A stretch of DNA of 22,650 nucleotides from Winogradskyella sp. UBA3174 (GTDB taxonomy: Bacteria; Bacteroidota; Bacteroidia; Flavobacteriales; Flavobacteriaceae): the NCBI RefSeq assembly GCF_002364335.1, contig NZ_DEXW01000047.1, positions 1 through 22,650 on the forward strand. The letters are read 5' to 3'. Made by a program: the position numbers and the translations under genes. Below, piece after piece: positions 1 to 8,531 of the stretch (the first letter of the stretch is position 1; every line of letters begins with the position of its first letter). The notes beneath the pieces were generated by a model. The model saw nothing but the letters and a program-made list of their open reading frames with translations. It did no database searches and was not told the origin of the DNA.

Positions 1-287
1 TTTTCTGACCAAAAGCCCTCTAAAAGATCTTTTGTGAGGCACTTATAAACGACGACACCTTTGTAAAGTGTGTCATTATCTCCTTTGTAGTTAAAATTTA
101 TAACCAAAATATTGTCTTTAAAAAAACCGGTTCCTAATTGCACTTGATCGGTATGGATTAACCATTTCGCATTAATCCTATGCTGCGCATCTAATGTTAA
201 TTCTAGTGTGCCTTTGTAGGCTGCGCCTTCTGCCTCTTGATTACGGCCTGTGATGTTGTAATGTCCTGTTAGTTCTTTGATAGTCAT
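1..287 (-). CDS. Hypothetical flavobacterial protein, 5' part only (cut by window edge)
   Basis: An open frame runs from an ATG at 285-287 to the window edge without a stop, giving at least 95 residues that begin MTIKELTGHYNITG. The protein looks soluble and beta-rich, with no signal peptide or membrane segment. Phrases such as GFFKDNILVINFNYKG and GVVVYKCLTKD resemble a family of short uncharacterised proteins common in Flavobacteriaceae; this is from memory, and no function is known to me. A TACCTTTG box lies about 55 nt upstream, so it probably has its own promoter and is not part of the module ending at 479. It is likely a core-genome gene marking the left edge of the accessory region. 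Confidence 0.75.
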   Translation of the reverse strand, partial: MTIKELTGHYNITGRNQEAEGAAYKGTLELTLDAQHRINAKWLIHTDQVQLGTGFFKDNILVINFNYKGDNDTLYKGVVVYKCLTKDLLEGFWSE

Positions 288-341
288 AAATATGGGGTTA
301 TACCAATGTAAATTGTGGTGTTGTTTTTATTGGTTAGCATG

Positions 342-349
342 CAAAGGTA
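342..349 (-). promoter_or_regulatory. Candidate -7 box (TACCTTTG) for the partial gene at 1-287
   Basis: Read on the minus strand this is TACCTTTG, a full match to the Bacteroidota -7 consensus TAnnTTTG, followed by a leader of about 50 nt to the ATG at 287. I see no good -33 TTG/TTTG about 19-21 bp upstream, so the assignment rests on the -7 box and its position. Confidence 0.45.
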
Positions 350-478
350 GTCTTGTGTCATAATATGGCACTGCGAGGTTTTTTACCGAAGCAAATTCAA
401 CACATTCATGAATACCTTTTCAAAATAATAAGAATAAAATAAATAATCTGCTTATTGTTTCCGCTAACTTCTTAAATC

Positions 479-1597
479 TCAATTTCTTAAAAAACCCGTC
501 ATTTTCTTTATTCTGTAATCAAAGAATAGTTCCATATTTTTAAGATCACCAACTGGCTCAGACCAGTCAAAATTTGAGAAATACCATTTGCTAGTTTTAT
601 CTTCTTTGAACTGAATATTTGGTGGTAAAACATTACAGAATGAACCATAGAGGTCATTTGCTTTTTCAATGAGAATTTTACGCACGATAGGTGAAAAATC
701 TGAAGGCCGAATAAGACTTGTTGGTAAAAACACCGTGTTTGTCGGAGCGGTATATAATCCATAAAGCGGTGTTGAATCCTCGGGATTAATAACATCAAAT
801 TCATCATACATGCGATTGCTATAATTCTTATGATCCGCTAAATGCGCCAATGCATAACCTTTTGGACCATGTTTTGGAAACGGCCTTCCTCTAAACACAA
901 AAGACCAAAGATGCTTTGGATAGTCATTATCATCCAATTGCAAGGCATCTGGGATATTATTATCTTCTAAAGCTGTATGTTTTCTAAAATAGGCTATTTC
1001 CTTACTCCCAGAATACCTTCTCACACCAGGAAATGCACATGGCGATTTATGCCACAAATAAATATTAGGGTTGATATTATGCAATTTTAAATTTGCTCTC
1101 CAAACTGCCCAGTTTTTATTATTATCCTCTACAAGTGCTTTGATAATATCTGGATGTAAGAACTTAGCAAATCTTGCATTTAATTTTATCAATTCGTATA
1201 AATCGTCATTAGTTGGTTTGTCCCACTCTGGCCATTCTTGTTTTGGTTTCTTTACCCTCTTATTTATAACTACATCTTTATTATAATTAGTTGAAATGGT
1301 TGCAGGTTCTACACCATTTCTATAATCTAAATATAAACTAACAGCTTGCTTAAGCGTGGCTGAACCAGTGCGTATATTACCATTAATAGGAATAGTATGA
1401 CTTGGAGGAGTATTGTTTCTTTGGTCTATAGTGCTGTAAACTAAACTTTCCATAAGACTAAGACATTTATCTTTATCAAAATGAAGGTCTAAATCACCTA
1501 AATGATTTTCAACTCTAACACAATTAGAAAATCTCGATTGCGCAACTGTTTTTTTAAATTTTATTAACAGCCAGGATTTGAATTCTTGTTCTTTCAT
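479..1597 (-). CDS. Uncharacterised 372-residue protein, possible HNH-like nuclease
   Basis: It is the last gene of a three-gene module, starting 5 nt after the stop of the GIY-YIG/DUF4357 gene, so it is almost certainly co-transcribed. The N-terminal part (about 20-95: RVENHLGDLDLHF, then IPINGNIRTGSATLKQAV) resembles a segment I associate with nuclease-type proteins of Bacteroidota. The C-terminal half carries AHLADHK at 251-257 and APTNTVFLP at 284-292. Spacing and flanking residues recall a beta-beta-alpha metal (HNH) nuclease, with D255/H256 as the first site and N287 as the Asn, but the final His is not evident. No signal peptide or transmembrane segment is visible. I do not recognise the family; HNH-like is a guess from motif shape, supported only by the nuclease-rich context. 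Confidence 0.8.
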   Translation of the reverse strand: MKEQEFKSWLLIKFKKTVAQSRFSNCVRVENHLGDLDLHFDKDKCLSLMESLVYSTIDQRNNTPPSHTIPINGNIRTGSATLKQAVSLYLDYRNGVEPATISTNYNKDVVINKRVKKPKQEWPEWDKPTNDDLYELIKLNARFAKFLHPDIIKALVEDNNKNWAVWRANLKLHNINPNIYLWHKSPCAFPGVRRYSGSKEIAYFRKHTALEDNNIPDALQLDDNDYPKHLWSFVFRGRPFPKHGPKGYALAHLADHKNYSNRMYDEFDVINPEDSTPLYGLYTAPTNTVFLPTSLIRPSDFSPIVRKILIEKANDLYGSFCNVLPPNIQFKEDKTSKWYFSNFDWSEPVGDLKNMELFFDYRIKKMTGFLRN

Positions 1598-1602
1598 GGC
1601 AA

Positions 1603-2445
1603 CTATTTTCTTTTTAACTCATCCAAAGTTTTACCATTTTTATCTTTCCATTCTAACCAGCCATTTGCTCTGCGGGCCAATACAGTTGCTGCTGCTGCAC
1701 TAACAGAATCAAAAATATAATCTGAATCGAATATATATATTCCATTTTGCTCTATTAAAACTTTATCATTAACAAGAGCTTTTCTTCTATTTATAACCCA
1801 TGGACCAGCCGTAGGTGTTTCGCGCAAAGTACATTTTCCACCTTTATAAACTAAAAACCCATCATCTGTTAATTCACCTTGAGCAGAAGCATCTTTACCT
1901 TTGCAATAAAACAGTTCCTTAGCACTTTTCGCCTTTCTCTTTTCTTGAAAAATTGGATACCCTAAAGTAGCAATGAGAATCTTAGCGGTTTCAAAATTAT
2001 CTAACAAATCATATTCTCTACTTTCAGATAATGATGGTTTTTTAGAGCCTGTATCATTATCTAAAGTGTACCTGCCAGTTTCTAAAGCTTTATCCAAACA
2101 GTAATGCTCCAAATACTTACCATCTGTTTTTGTATATTCATTTGTTTTCGTTGTTATGATAACACAATGCGTCCAAAAATCCTTATTACGGTTATGAGAT
2201 TGTATGCGTTTAAAACACTCTTCCCCCTCACCTATATATACCGTAGGTTTTACTCCATCTTCTGAAATACCAAATAAAAAGTAAACACCCGTAAAATGAA
2301 CCATTTCTCGCTTAGCAACTTCTTGCATTTTATTTCTTGGAAACAAAATAGCTTTTACCAATCTATTGGTAATTTCTGCCTCACGAATACTAGTTGGTGA
2401 GCCATCTGGTAAAAATATTTGTATGGTTTGTGGTCTATTTGTCAT
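1603..2445 (-). CDS. GIY-YIG nuclease domain protein with C-terminal DUF4357
   Basis: Residues about 50-125 form a GIY-YIG domain: GVY at 53-55, YIG at 70-72, R80 in FKR, and E113 in KYLEH, matching the usual Tyr, Tyr, Arg and metal-binding Glu. The family cleaves or nicks DNA with one divalent metal ion. The C-terminal 50 residues (SVSAAAATVLARRANGWLEW, then KDKNGKTLDEL) are a clear DUF4357, a small domain often attached to GIY-YIG and restriction-type proteins, presumably for target or nucleic-acid binding. The start lies 1 nt after the stop of the upstream 164-residue GIY-YIG gene. The ATG gives MTNRPQTIQIFLPDG; no better start is seen. A role in defence is inferred from the location, not shown by the sequence. 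Confidence 0.88.
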   Translation of the reverse strand: MTNRPQTIQIFLPDGSPTSIREAEITNRLVKAILFPRNKMQEVAKREMVHFTGVYFLFGISEDGVKPTVYIGEGEECFKRIQSHNRNKDFWTHCVIITTKTNEYTKTDGKYLEHYCLDKALETGRYTLDNDTGSKKPSLSESREYDLLDNFETAKILIATLGYPIFQEKRKAKSAKELFYCKGKDASAQGELTDDGFLVYKGGKCTLRETPTAGPWVINRRKALVNDKVLIEQNGIYIFDSDYIFDSVSAAAATVLARRANGWLEWKDKNGKTLDELKRK

Positions 2446-2446
2446 T

Positions 2447-2941
2447 TTATTTTATGATTTCAGAATAAAGTGTTTTGGTTACTGATCTAACTTCTTCTGA
2501 TTTATAATTATTAAAATGAATCTCGTTTTGGCTTAATGGCCATTTACCAGTTTCTGTACGGATTTTAAATACAAGCTCTGCCTCGATTCCTTCTATGAAT
2601 AACTTTTGTTCTTCTTTAACTTTCTCATCATCTGAAAATTTTTCAAACACAAAAATTAATAAATCTACATTATCAATATCCTTCCATTTGTATCCATGAT
2701 ACCCATTTTTGCCGGACGCACGCAAACCAGCACTTAATCTTGTGGATACCGATTGATTGGTGTAACCAACATAATGTATATCATTAACCGATTTTAATAC
2801 ATATATTTTTGGTCTATTTGTATCCGTTATTGGTGTTTTGAAATTACAGACTACACCATTTTGTTCTTTCTTAACTATAACTCTTTTTTTGTTTTTTGTT
2901 TCTATGATTAACTGGCAGATATAGTTTTCTAAATATTTCAT
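2447..2941 (-). CDS. Small GIY-YIG nuclease domain protein
   Basis: A 164-residue protein whose middle is a GIY-YIG fold: KIY at 45-47 replaces GIY, YVG at 57-59 replaces YIG, followed by R68, E120 in IEAE and N139 in SQNEIHF, so the whole catalytic set of the family appears present. There are about 40 residues of N-terminal extension and no extra DNA-binding domain, so it may need a partner. It heads the three-gene module 2941-479 and overlaps its successor's translation zone (1 nt gap). AGGAAG lies just upstream of the ATG, an unusually purine-rich ribosome-binding region for this genome. The 96 bp separating it from the KAP gene could hold a promoter, but I found no convincing box. Confidence 0.87.
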   Translation of the reverse strand: MKYLENYICQLIIETKNKKRVIVKKEQNGVVCNFKTPITDTNRPKIYVLKSVNDIHYVGYTNQSVSTRLSAGLRASGKNGYHGYKWKDIDNVDLLIFVFEKFSDDEKVKEEQKLFIEGIEAELVFKIRTETGKWPLSQNEIHFNNYKSEEVRSVTKTLYSEIIK

Positions 2942-3037
2942 TCTTCCTTCTTTTTACTTTTAATAGATTACTTCGCACCATGCACTCACGTGTCACTTAA
3001 ACTCCTAACTTTACCAAAACAACTCTTTATGTAAAAT

Positions 3038-5788
3038 TTAAATAGGAAGTCTTCCAATTACTTCATCATACTTTACTTTTGTTAATGGTTTATATTCATT
3101 ATCAACAAAAGCTTGTACAAGTAATTTCATGTTTTCAAACTTATCCTTATCAATAGTTTTAAAATCTTCTTTAGTCAACTTTAATGAAATTAAATAACTA
3201 TTAAAATTATCCCAACCTTCTTTATAAAATCTATTATATAAACTTTCGTTTGATGGATCTTCAATTAAAGCAAATAAGGTTTCTCGATTAGAAAATATTT
3301 GAGCAAAAGAAAAGTTTGGTGAATAATTTCTTAAATCGAAATCCGTTTCACTTACTATTTCTCTTAATGATTCAAATAAAGGTGAATTAAAATATTCCGC
3401 AAATCTCTTTTTTATATCATTCTTTAATAGGCTATTGGATTCATGAGAATTTAAAATATTCTTAGCATAAACGATGGCTTCAACATGCAAGAAATAGACA
3501 GATCTAACAATTTCTGGACTAGATTTATTTTTAATAAGGAATTTTAACTTGCTTAATAGCAACATTTTTAAGTCCTCTTCAGAAAATTCATTATTACTAT
3601 ACCTTTTGTAGTCTGAACCATAGTTTAATTGACTTTTTAAACGTTTTAGATCTAAATTAATATCTCTAAATAGAAAATCTAAAAAACTTAAAGAATCTTG
3701 TTTAATAATTTTTGATATATCTCCTAAAAATTCTTCTTTATTTTTTTTGTAAAATTTATGAAATGCATCTCTTAAAATATTAATACTATTTTGATCATCA
3801 TAAGTATTACTATTGGGTAAGATAAAATGTAATGTTCTTAAAAGGTCTAAATACTGTTCTTTTGAACTTGCAGGATTATTAAAAATGAATTGTTTAATTT
3901 CATTAACAATATGGAAATGTGATTTACTACTATTCTCTGAAACTCTTTTTGCAAGAGGAAACATCAACTTATCAGAATAAGCTTTTAGCAGTTCTGTTAT
4001 TGATAATTTGCCACTTACAATATTATTTCTTAAATAAATTTCTGAATAATAAATTTTAGAAATAGAGTTTTGGCTTTTTTGATAAAACTTAATAGATTTT
4101 TTGCTAAATAGTCTACAGAGTGCACCATCAATTATATCTATATCCGTTTTAGAGTAATTTGAAATTATCTTTAAAAGATTTTCTTTACTTTCTTTATCAT
4201 AAATAAAAACATTACTTAAACTATCTCCTCCAAATACTTTAATGTTCTTATTCACTTCATCAACAATACCTCTTTTTAAAAAATAATTAATATCTGAGAA
4301 TAATAATCTTTCTAAATCTCTATATTTATAAGTTAATAATTTTAGTAAAATATATTCGTGAGGTACAACATCATCTTCACTCTCTAAAAAAGAATAATTA
4401 AATTTAAATTCATTAACAAACCTTTTTACATCTCTGTAAGTCTTTAAAAAGTCTTGATACTTAAGCTTATGTTCAGTAACACATAAACTGTCATCATTAC
4501 CCATAAAATTATCTATTGTAATGTCATCTCTCGACAATTCTAAATCTCTAAAAAGATTTTTGAATGCTTCATTAAATCCTTTAACATCTTTTCCTTCAAT
4601 TTTGTTTAAAAAAACATCATCAACATGTTTAAAAAGCTCAGCTAATATTAAATCGGAATCAAATGGTAAAAGATTGATCTCTACATTAAAAATCTTATCT
4701 AAATAATTATCTTTTGGCTTGTTAATACTGTCTACAACATACTTTCTATCATAACCAGCTATAAAAATTACATTTGAAAAATCGGATAAAGTTCTTATTA
4801 ACTTTAATGTATTAATAATCTCAACACTTTCTAAGCGATCTAAATCATCCAACAGAATAATTATTTGCTTATCAATTGATTTAATATTATTATTAATACT
4901 AATGTAATAATTTTCGAGTGTTTCATTTTCAGAAAGTAATTCTTTTCCATTAGAAATAAATTTATTTAAATCACTATTGGATAAACTTAAAATAGAATCT
5001 ACATAATTGTTTATATCATTGGATATTTGGGCAGAATAAGGTTTTAATTGATGCTTTAATTCATCAAAGAAATTCTCAATTATAGCATTAGAACCTTTGT
5101 TTTTCCATATTCTGTACCAAAAAACAATTTCGTTTGGTTGCACTTTTTCATACTGGTTTTTAAATCTATGTAGAAAACTACTCTTACCATAACCCCAAAC
5201 AGCATTCATACCAATACTAAAAGCTTCTTCTGGTTTAAAATCACTTACAACTGTTATCAATTTTTGTAGAATAGCCTCGTTATCGATTTCTCCATTATTA
5301 AAGACTTTATCTTCAATAAAAAAACCGGAAGAAATTCCTGTTTGCTCATATTCACTTTTCTTATCTCTTTCTTTTTCCTTTCGCCTATTATCCTTTGCCC
5401 AAACTCTAACCAAATTCAGAACATGTAACATAGCTATAATTAAAATCCAGTCAGCATAAACAAAACCATTATCTAAACTTAAAAACTCTATATAATTTGT
5501 AAAGATAAATCGTAAAAAAAAGTATATAGTAGCTATGTAGAATACTAAGAATGTTATTCTTTTATTATGAATAAATGCCTTCCTAATTAATACTGAATAC
5601 AAAACAATAGATAATATTAATAATGCAAAAAAGCCAATTGTAAAAGTATTTGAAGTATAATCTATGTTACTACCAATTTTCAGTATCGAACTAGTAATAG
5701 TTTTAATGAAAACTAGAGATATTCCAACAGTTATAATATAGGTAATTATAAAGGCTAAATTATTTTTAAAAAACTGTTTCATATACAT
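3038..5788 (-). CDS. Membrane-anchored KAP-family P-loop NTPase
   Basis: A 916-residue protein beginning with four predicted membrane helices (about 8-30, 47-68, 79-98, 108-128), then a charged linker and a KAP NTPase domain. Walker A is GMNAVWGYGKSSF at 193-205, and Walker B is IIILLDDLDRLE at 309-320, with the DDLDR signature of KAP proteins. The remaining 550 residues are helical and unassigned. KAP NTPases include PifA of plasmid F, which excludes phage T7, and Kidins220 in animals. Many KAP proteins carry the helices within the NTPase domain; here they precede it. The gene begins 4 nt after the hsdS stop (or 10 nt if Met3 is used), so it ends the restriction operon. An inner-membrane ATPase acting as a phage-response effector is an inference. 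Confidence 0.9.
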   Translation of the reverse strand: MYMKQFFKNNLAFIITYIITVGISLVFIKTITSSILKIGSNIDYTSNTFTIGFFALLILSIVLYSVLIRKAFIHNKRITFLVFYIATIYFFLRFIFTNYIEFLSLDNGFVYADWILIIAMLHVLNLVRVWAKDNRRKEKERDKKSEYEQTGISSGFFIEDKVFNNGEIDNEAILQKLITVVSDFKPEEAFSIGMNAVWGYGKSSFLHRFKNQYEKVQPNEIVFWYRIWKNKGSNAIIENFFDELKHQLKPYSAQISNDINNYVDSILSLSNSDLNKFISNGKELLSENETLENYYISINNNIKSIDKQIIILLDDLDRLESVEIINTLKLIRTLSDFSNVIFIAGYDRKYVVDSINKPKDNYLDKIFNVEINLLPFDSDLILAELFKHVDDVFLNKIEGKDVKGFNEAFKNLFRDLELSRDDITIDNFMGNDDSLCVTEHKLKYQDFLKTYRDVKRFVNEFKFNYSFLESEDDVVPHEYILLKLLTYKYRDLERLLFSDINYFLKRGIVDEVNKNIKVFGGDSLSNVFIYDKESKENLLKIISNYSKTDIDIIDGALCRLFSKKSIKFYQKSQNSISKIYYSEIYLRNNIVSGKLSITELLKAYSDKLMFPLAKRVSENSSKSHFHIVNEIKQFIFNNPASSKEQYLDLLRTLHFILPNSNTYDDQNSINILRDAFHKFYKKNKEEFLGDISKIIKQDSLSFLDFLFRDINLDLKRLKSQLNYGSDYKRYSNNEFSEEDLKMLLLSKLKFLIKNKSSPEIVRSVYFLHVEAIVYAKNILNSHESNSLLKNDIKKRFAEYFNSPLFESLREIVSETDFDLRNYSPNFSFAQIFSNRETLFALIEDPSNESLYNRFYKEGWDNFNSYLISLKLTKEDFKTIDKDKFENMKLLVQAFVDNEYKPLTKVKYDEVIGRLPI

Positions 5789-5792
5789 GAAT

Positions 5793-7127
5793 TTATTTCT
5801 TCTTCCTCTTAACAGATTTCTTAACAGGTTTCAATAACTCTTTAAGTTTCTTTATCTCCTCCAACAAAACGGTTGCACTACCATCTGTATCCAACTGCTC
5901 CACCAACTCACCTTTAAAGGCTTTGGCTAAAATAGCTTGTGGTAAGCTGTCTGTTTTTATTTTTAAACTTTGGTATTGAGTTTCTATTTTATCTGCTTTA
6001 GTAAATAAAGCTTCTACTCGTTTTACGATTTCGGTTTGTTCTTCCTTCGAAGGAAGATCAATCTTAACATCTTTTATATTTGATAAATTTAATTGTGGTT
6101 TTCCTTGACCGTATGCAAAATCAATTAGTTGTTTTCTTCCATGAGATTCATTTATCAAAAACATATAAATGAATGGTGCAAAATCAGGATTATTGAGTCT
6201 TACCAAACTTACATGCTGACTAACATATGCTTCTTCAATATAAAAGTCAACTATAGCTGTCTTAGTAACATTAGCACCAGTTATTGTTATCAACAAATCA
6301 TCTTCAAAAATTCTACTTCGAATACCTTCTGATTTATTAGGAAGCTTTACGAATGCAACATCACTGAGGTCTAAAAAATCTTTATTAATATTTTGTGCCC
6401 TAACAAAAATTGCACCTTCACCTGAATAATATTTGGCCCATCCTCTAGAACCACTTGTTATTAATTCTGTAATTAAACCTAATGAAGTTTGTTCCCAATT
6501 CCGTAAACTCTTATTCTGTCTTAAGTCCTTAGTTAACTCACCTTTTAAAGCTTGTGTTAAAACCGCTTGTCTAAAGTTTTTAAGCAGTTGTGGTATGTGG
6601 TCTAAACGTGTTTTTAAAACCTCTAAATTGTCAAATAATACGCCTAGTTTGGCAACAATGCGTTGTTGCTCTGCTAATGGAGGAAGTGGGAATAGTATTT
6701 TTTTAGCATTAGCATCATTTATAGCTACTTGTGTGGTACCAGAGGCTAATTCATTTTTTTGTCTATTGAAATATTCCGACTTAACGAAGTAATATGTATA
6801 CTTTGGAATTATCGTACTTCCATAAGACCTCAACTGAATAAAACCAGTACTAAATAAACTTCTATTAAGTTTTTTATCAATTAAAACTGCTTTATCTGTA
6901 TTCTCCATTCTTGCCTGAAGTATATCAAATTCATAAACTTCTCTATTAGCTCTTGAAGGCCTCTCTTTAAAATTAAACTTACCCTCAACAGTAAATTCAC
7001 TTTCTTTAATACTTCCTGTAGAATAATAATCCTTTATATCTTCAAACTCTGTAACTCCTGTTTTCACAGGCTGAACTATTTCATACAAATAAGTTTCAAC
7101 CCAATTCTTTGGCAAATTCTTCTCCAT
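5793..7127 (-). CDS. hsdS: Type I restriction-modification specificity subunit HsdS
   Basis: This 444-residue protein has the standard repeated layout: target-recognition domain 1 (about 5-145), a central conserved helical region beginning LFPLPPLAEQQRIVAKL at 145-161 and ending with AVLTQALKGEL, target-recognition domain 2 (about 205-355), and a second conserved region with LPSKEEQTEIVKRVEALF and AILAKAFKGELVEQ. The two recognition domains bind the two halves of a split target site and the helical spacers set their distance, in a complex with HsdM and HsdR. A lysine-rich tail (KKSVKRKKK) closes the protein. The start directly abuts the hsdM stop with no gap. It is full length, and no second or partial hsdS lies nearby. 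Confidence 0.96.
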   Translation of the reverse strand: MEKNLPKNWVETYLYEIVQPVKTGVTEFEDIKDYYSTGSIKESEFTVEGKFNFKERPSRANREVYEFDILQARMENTDKAVLIDKKLNRSLFSTGFIQLRSYGSTIIPKYTYYFVKSEYFNRQKNELASGTTQVAINDANAKKILFPLPPLAEQQRIVAKLGVLFDNLEVLKTRLDHIPQLLKNFRQAVLTQALKGELTKDLRQNKSLRNWEQTSLGLITELITSGSRGWAKYYSGEGAIFVRAQNINKDFLDLSDVAFVKLPNKSEGIRSRIFEDDLLITITGANVTKTAIVDFYIEEAYVSQHVSLVRLNNPDFAPFIYMFLINESHGRKQLIDFAYGQGKPQLNLSNIKDVKIDLPSKEEQTEIVKRVEALFTKADKIETQYQSLKIKTDSLPQAILAKAFKGELVEQLDTDGSATVLLEEIKKLKELLKPVKKSVKRKKK

Positions 7128-8531
7128 CTAGTTTAATGCTTTTATTATGGCATTCAACTCTTTGGTAATGCTAGTTAATTCGGTCAATGCTTCTTTGGCA
7201 ATGTCTATAGGTTCGCCAATGTCTTCGGCTTTGGTAATGCTATCGTCTGCAATTAAACCTAAATCTAGCGAGTCGTTCTTTTTAGCAATGTTTTCTCTGG
7301 CTATACAGCTAAAACGTTCGTCTTTAATTTTGTTTCGGTCTTTGGCTGTATAAGCTTTCTCGAAGTCTTCAAAATAGCTTTCAGTAAATGGTGTGCGCTT
7401 CCCAAATTTTGGCATGTTGGTACGCATATCGTAAAACCACACACTTCGTGTGTTTTGCTTATCACTCTTACCACGTTCGAAGAATAATACATTGGTTTTT
7501 ACTCCTGCTGCGTAAAAAATACCAGTTGGTAAACGTAAAATTGTGTGCAGATTACATTTTTCCATCAAATCTTTACGCACGTTTTGTCCGTCTCCGTCTT
7601 CGAACAAGACATTATCTGGCAATACTACAGCGGCTCTTGCGCCACCTTTGGTATGCAAGCTTCTATAAATACCTTGTAAAAAATTTAACTGCTTGTTAGA
7701 TGTAGGGTAGACCAAATCTGTTCTTGTAGGCCTTTCTCCACCTTTTTTTGTTCCAAAAGGTGGGTTTGCCAATACCACATCTTTATTTTTAAAACTTTCG
7801 CCTAAACTACTCAAAGAATCACCTAGAGCAATATTGCCACCCATACCGTGTAAAAAGGCATTCATCATTGCCAAACGGTGTGTATCACCTACCAACTCAC
7901 AACCAGAATACTGCTCGTTTTGTAAGTGTTTGTTTTGTGCTTCGGTTAGCGAGTAAATATCATTGTGTTTTAATATATGGTGGTGTGCAGCAATCATAAA
8001 ACCATAGGTGCCACATGAAGGGTCATCTAGTCTTTCGCCTACTTTAGGGTCCATTAAACGCACCATTACATTAATTAAAGGTCTTGGTGTAAAGTATTGT
8101 CCTGCTCCAGATTTTTTCTCACTTGCATTTTTTTCTAGCAGGCCTTCATACATTTCTCCCAAGCCTTCATCTTTGGCTTCAAACCAATCTAACTCGTCTA
8201 TATGTTTTATTATTTTACGCAAGTTTGCAGGTTCTTGAATACTGGTTTGTGCGTTGTTGTATATTTTCTGGATTTTACCTGTGCTTTCTGTGCCTAAATG
8301 CAGTAAGAGTTTACGGTAAAACGTGGCTAACTCTATGCCTTCCTTTTGTTTTAAATCTGACCAACGGTAGCCTTCTGGTAGCTTATCGTTATAGTCGGTT
8401 TCTTCTGCCATTTTTAAAAACAGAATAAAGGTAAGTTCGTTTAGGTATTGGTGGTAGGTAATCCCATCGTCGCGCAATACATTACAGAGATTCCAGAGTT
8501 TGTTTACTATTTCTTGGGTGGATAATGCCAT
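7128..8531 (-). CDS. hsdM: Type I restriction-modification DNA methyltransferase HsdM
   Basis: A 467-residue N6-adenine methyltransferase subunit. The N-terminal HsdM_N helical domain (about 5-120) is followed by GQYFTPR at 144-150, the S-adenosylmethionine motif I DPSCGTYGF at 170-178, and the catalytic motif IV NPPFG at 256-260. Motif I differs from the usual DPACGTGGF only at tolerated positions. With HsdS it methylates the recognition site; with HsdR added it forms the restricting complex. It abuts hsdS (0 nt) and the DUF262-DUF1524 gene upstream (0 nt). It appears intact and is transcribed after hsdR and two DUF262 genes, so methylase synthesis is not separately promoted as far as I can see. 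Confidence 0.97.
   Translation of the reverse strand: MALSTQEIVNKLWNLCNVLRDDGITYHQYLNELTFILFLKMAEETDYNDKLPEGYRWSDLKQKEGIELATFYRKLLLHLGTESTGKIQKIYNNAQTSIQEPANLRKIIKHIDELDWFEAKDEGLGEMYEGLLEKNASEKKSGAGQYFTPRPLINVMVRLMDPKVGERLDDPSCGTYGFMIAAHHHILKHNDIYSLTEAQNKHLQNEQYSGCELVGDTHRLAMMNAFLHGMGGNIALGDSLSSLGESFKNKDVVLANPPFGTKKGGERPTRTDLVYPTSNKQLNFLQGIYRSLHTKGGARAAVVLPDNVLFEDGDGQNVRKDLMEKCNLHTILRLPTGIFYAAGVKTNVLFFERGKSDKQNTRSVWFYDMRTNMPKFGKRTPFTESYFEDFEKAYTAKDRNKIKDERFSCIARENIAKKNDSLDLGLIADDSITKAEDIGEPIDIAKEALTELTSITKELNAIIKALN

Noticed and set aside
1071..1286. Various antisense open frames within the defence genes (for example here, 6433-6792 and 7388-7699)
   Set aside because: They lie opposite strongly supported coding sequences and have no domain, start context or spacing that would support them.
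5793..7127. Phase-variable hsdS shuffling by the tyrosine recombinase
   Set aside because: There is one complete hsdS, no silent or partial hsdS and no inverted repeats in the gene's conserved regions, and the recombinase lies 14 kb away.
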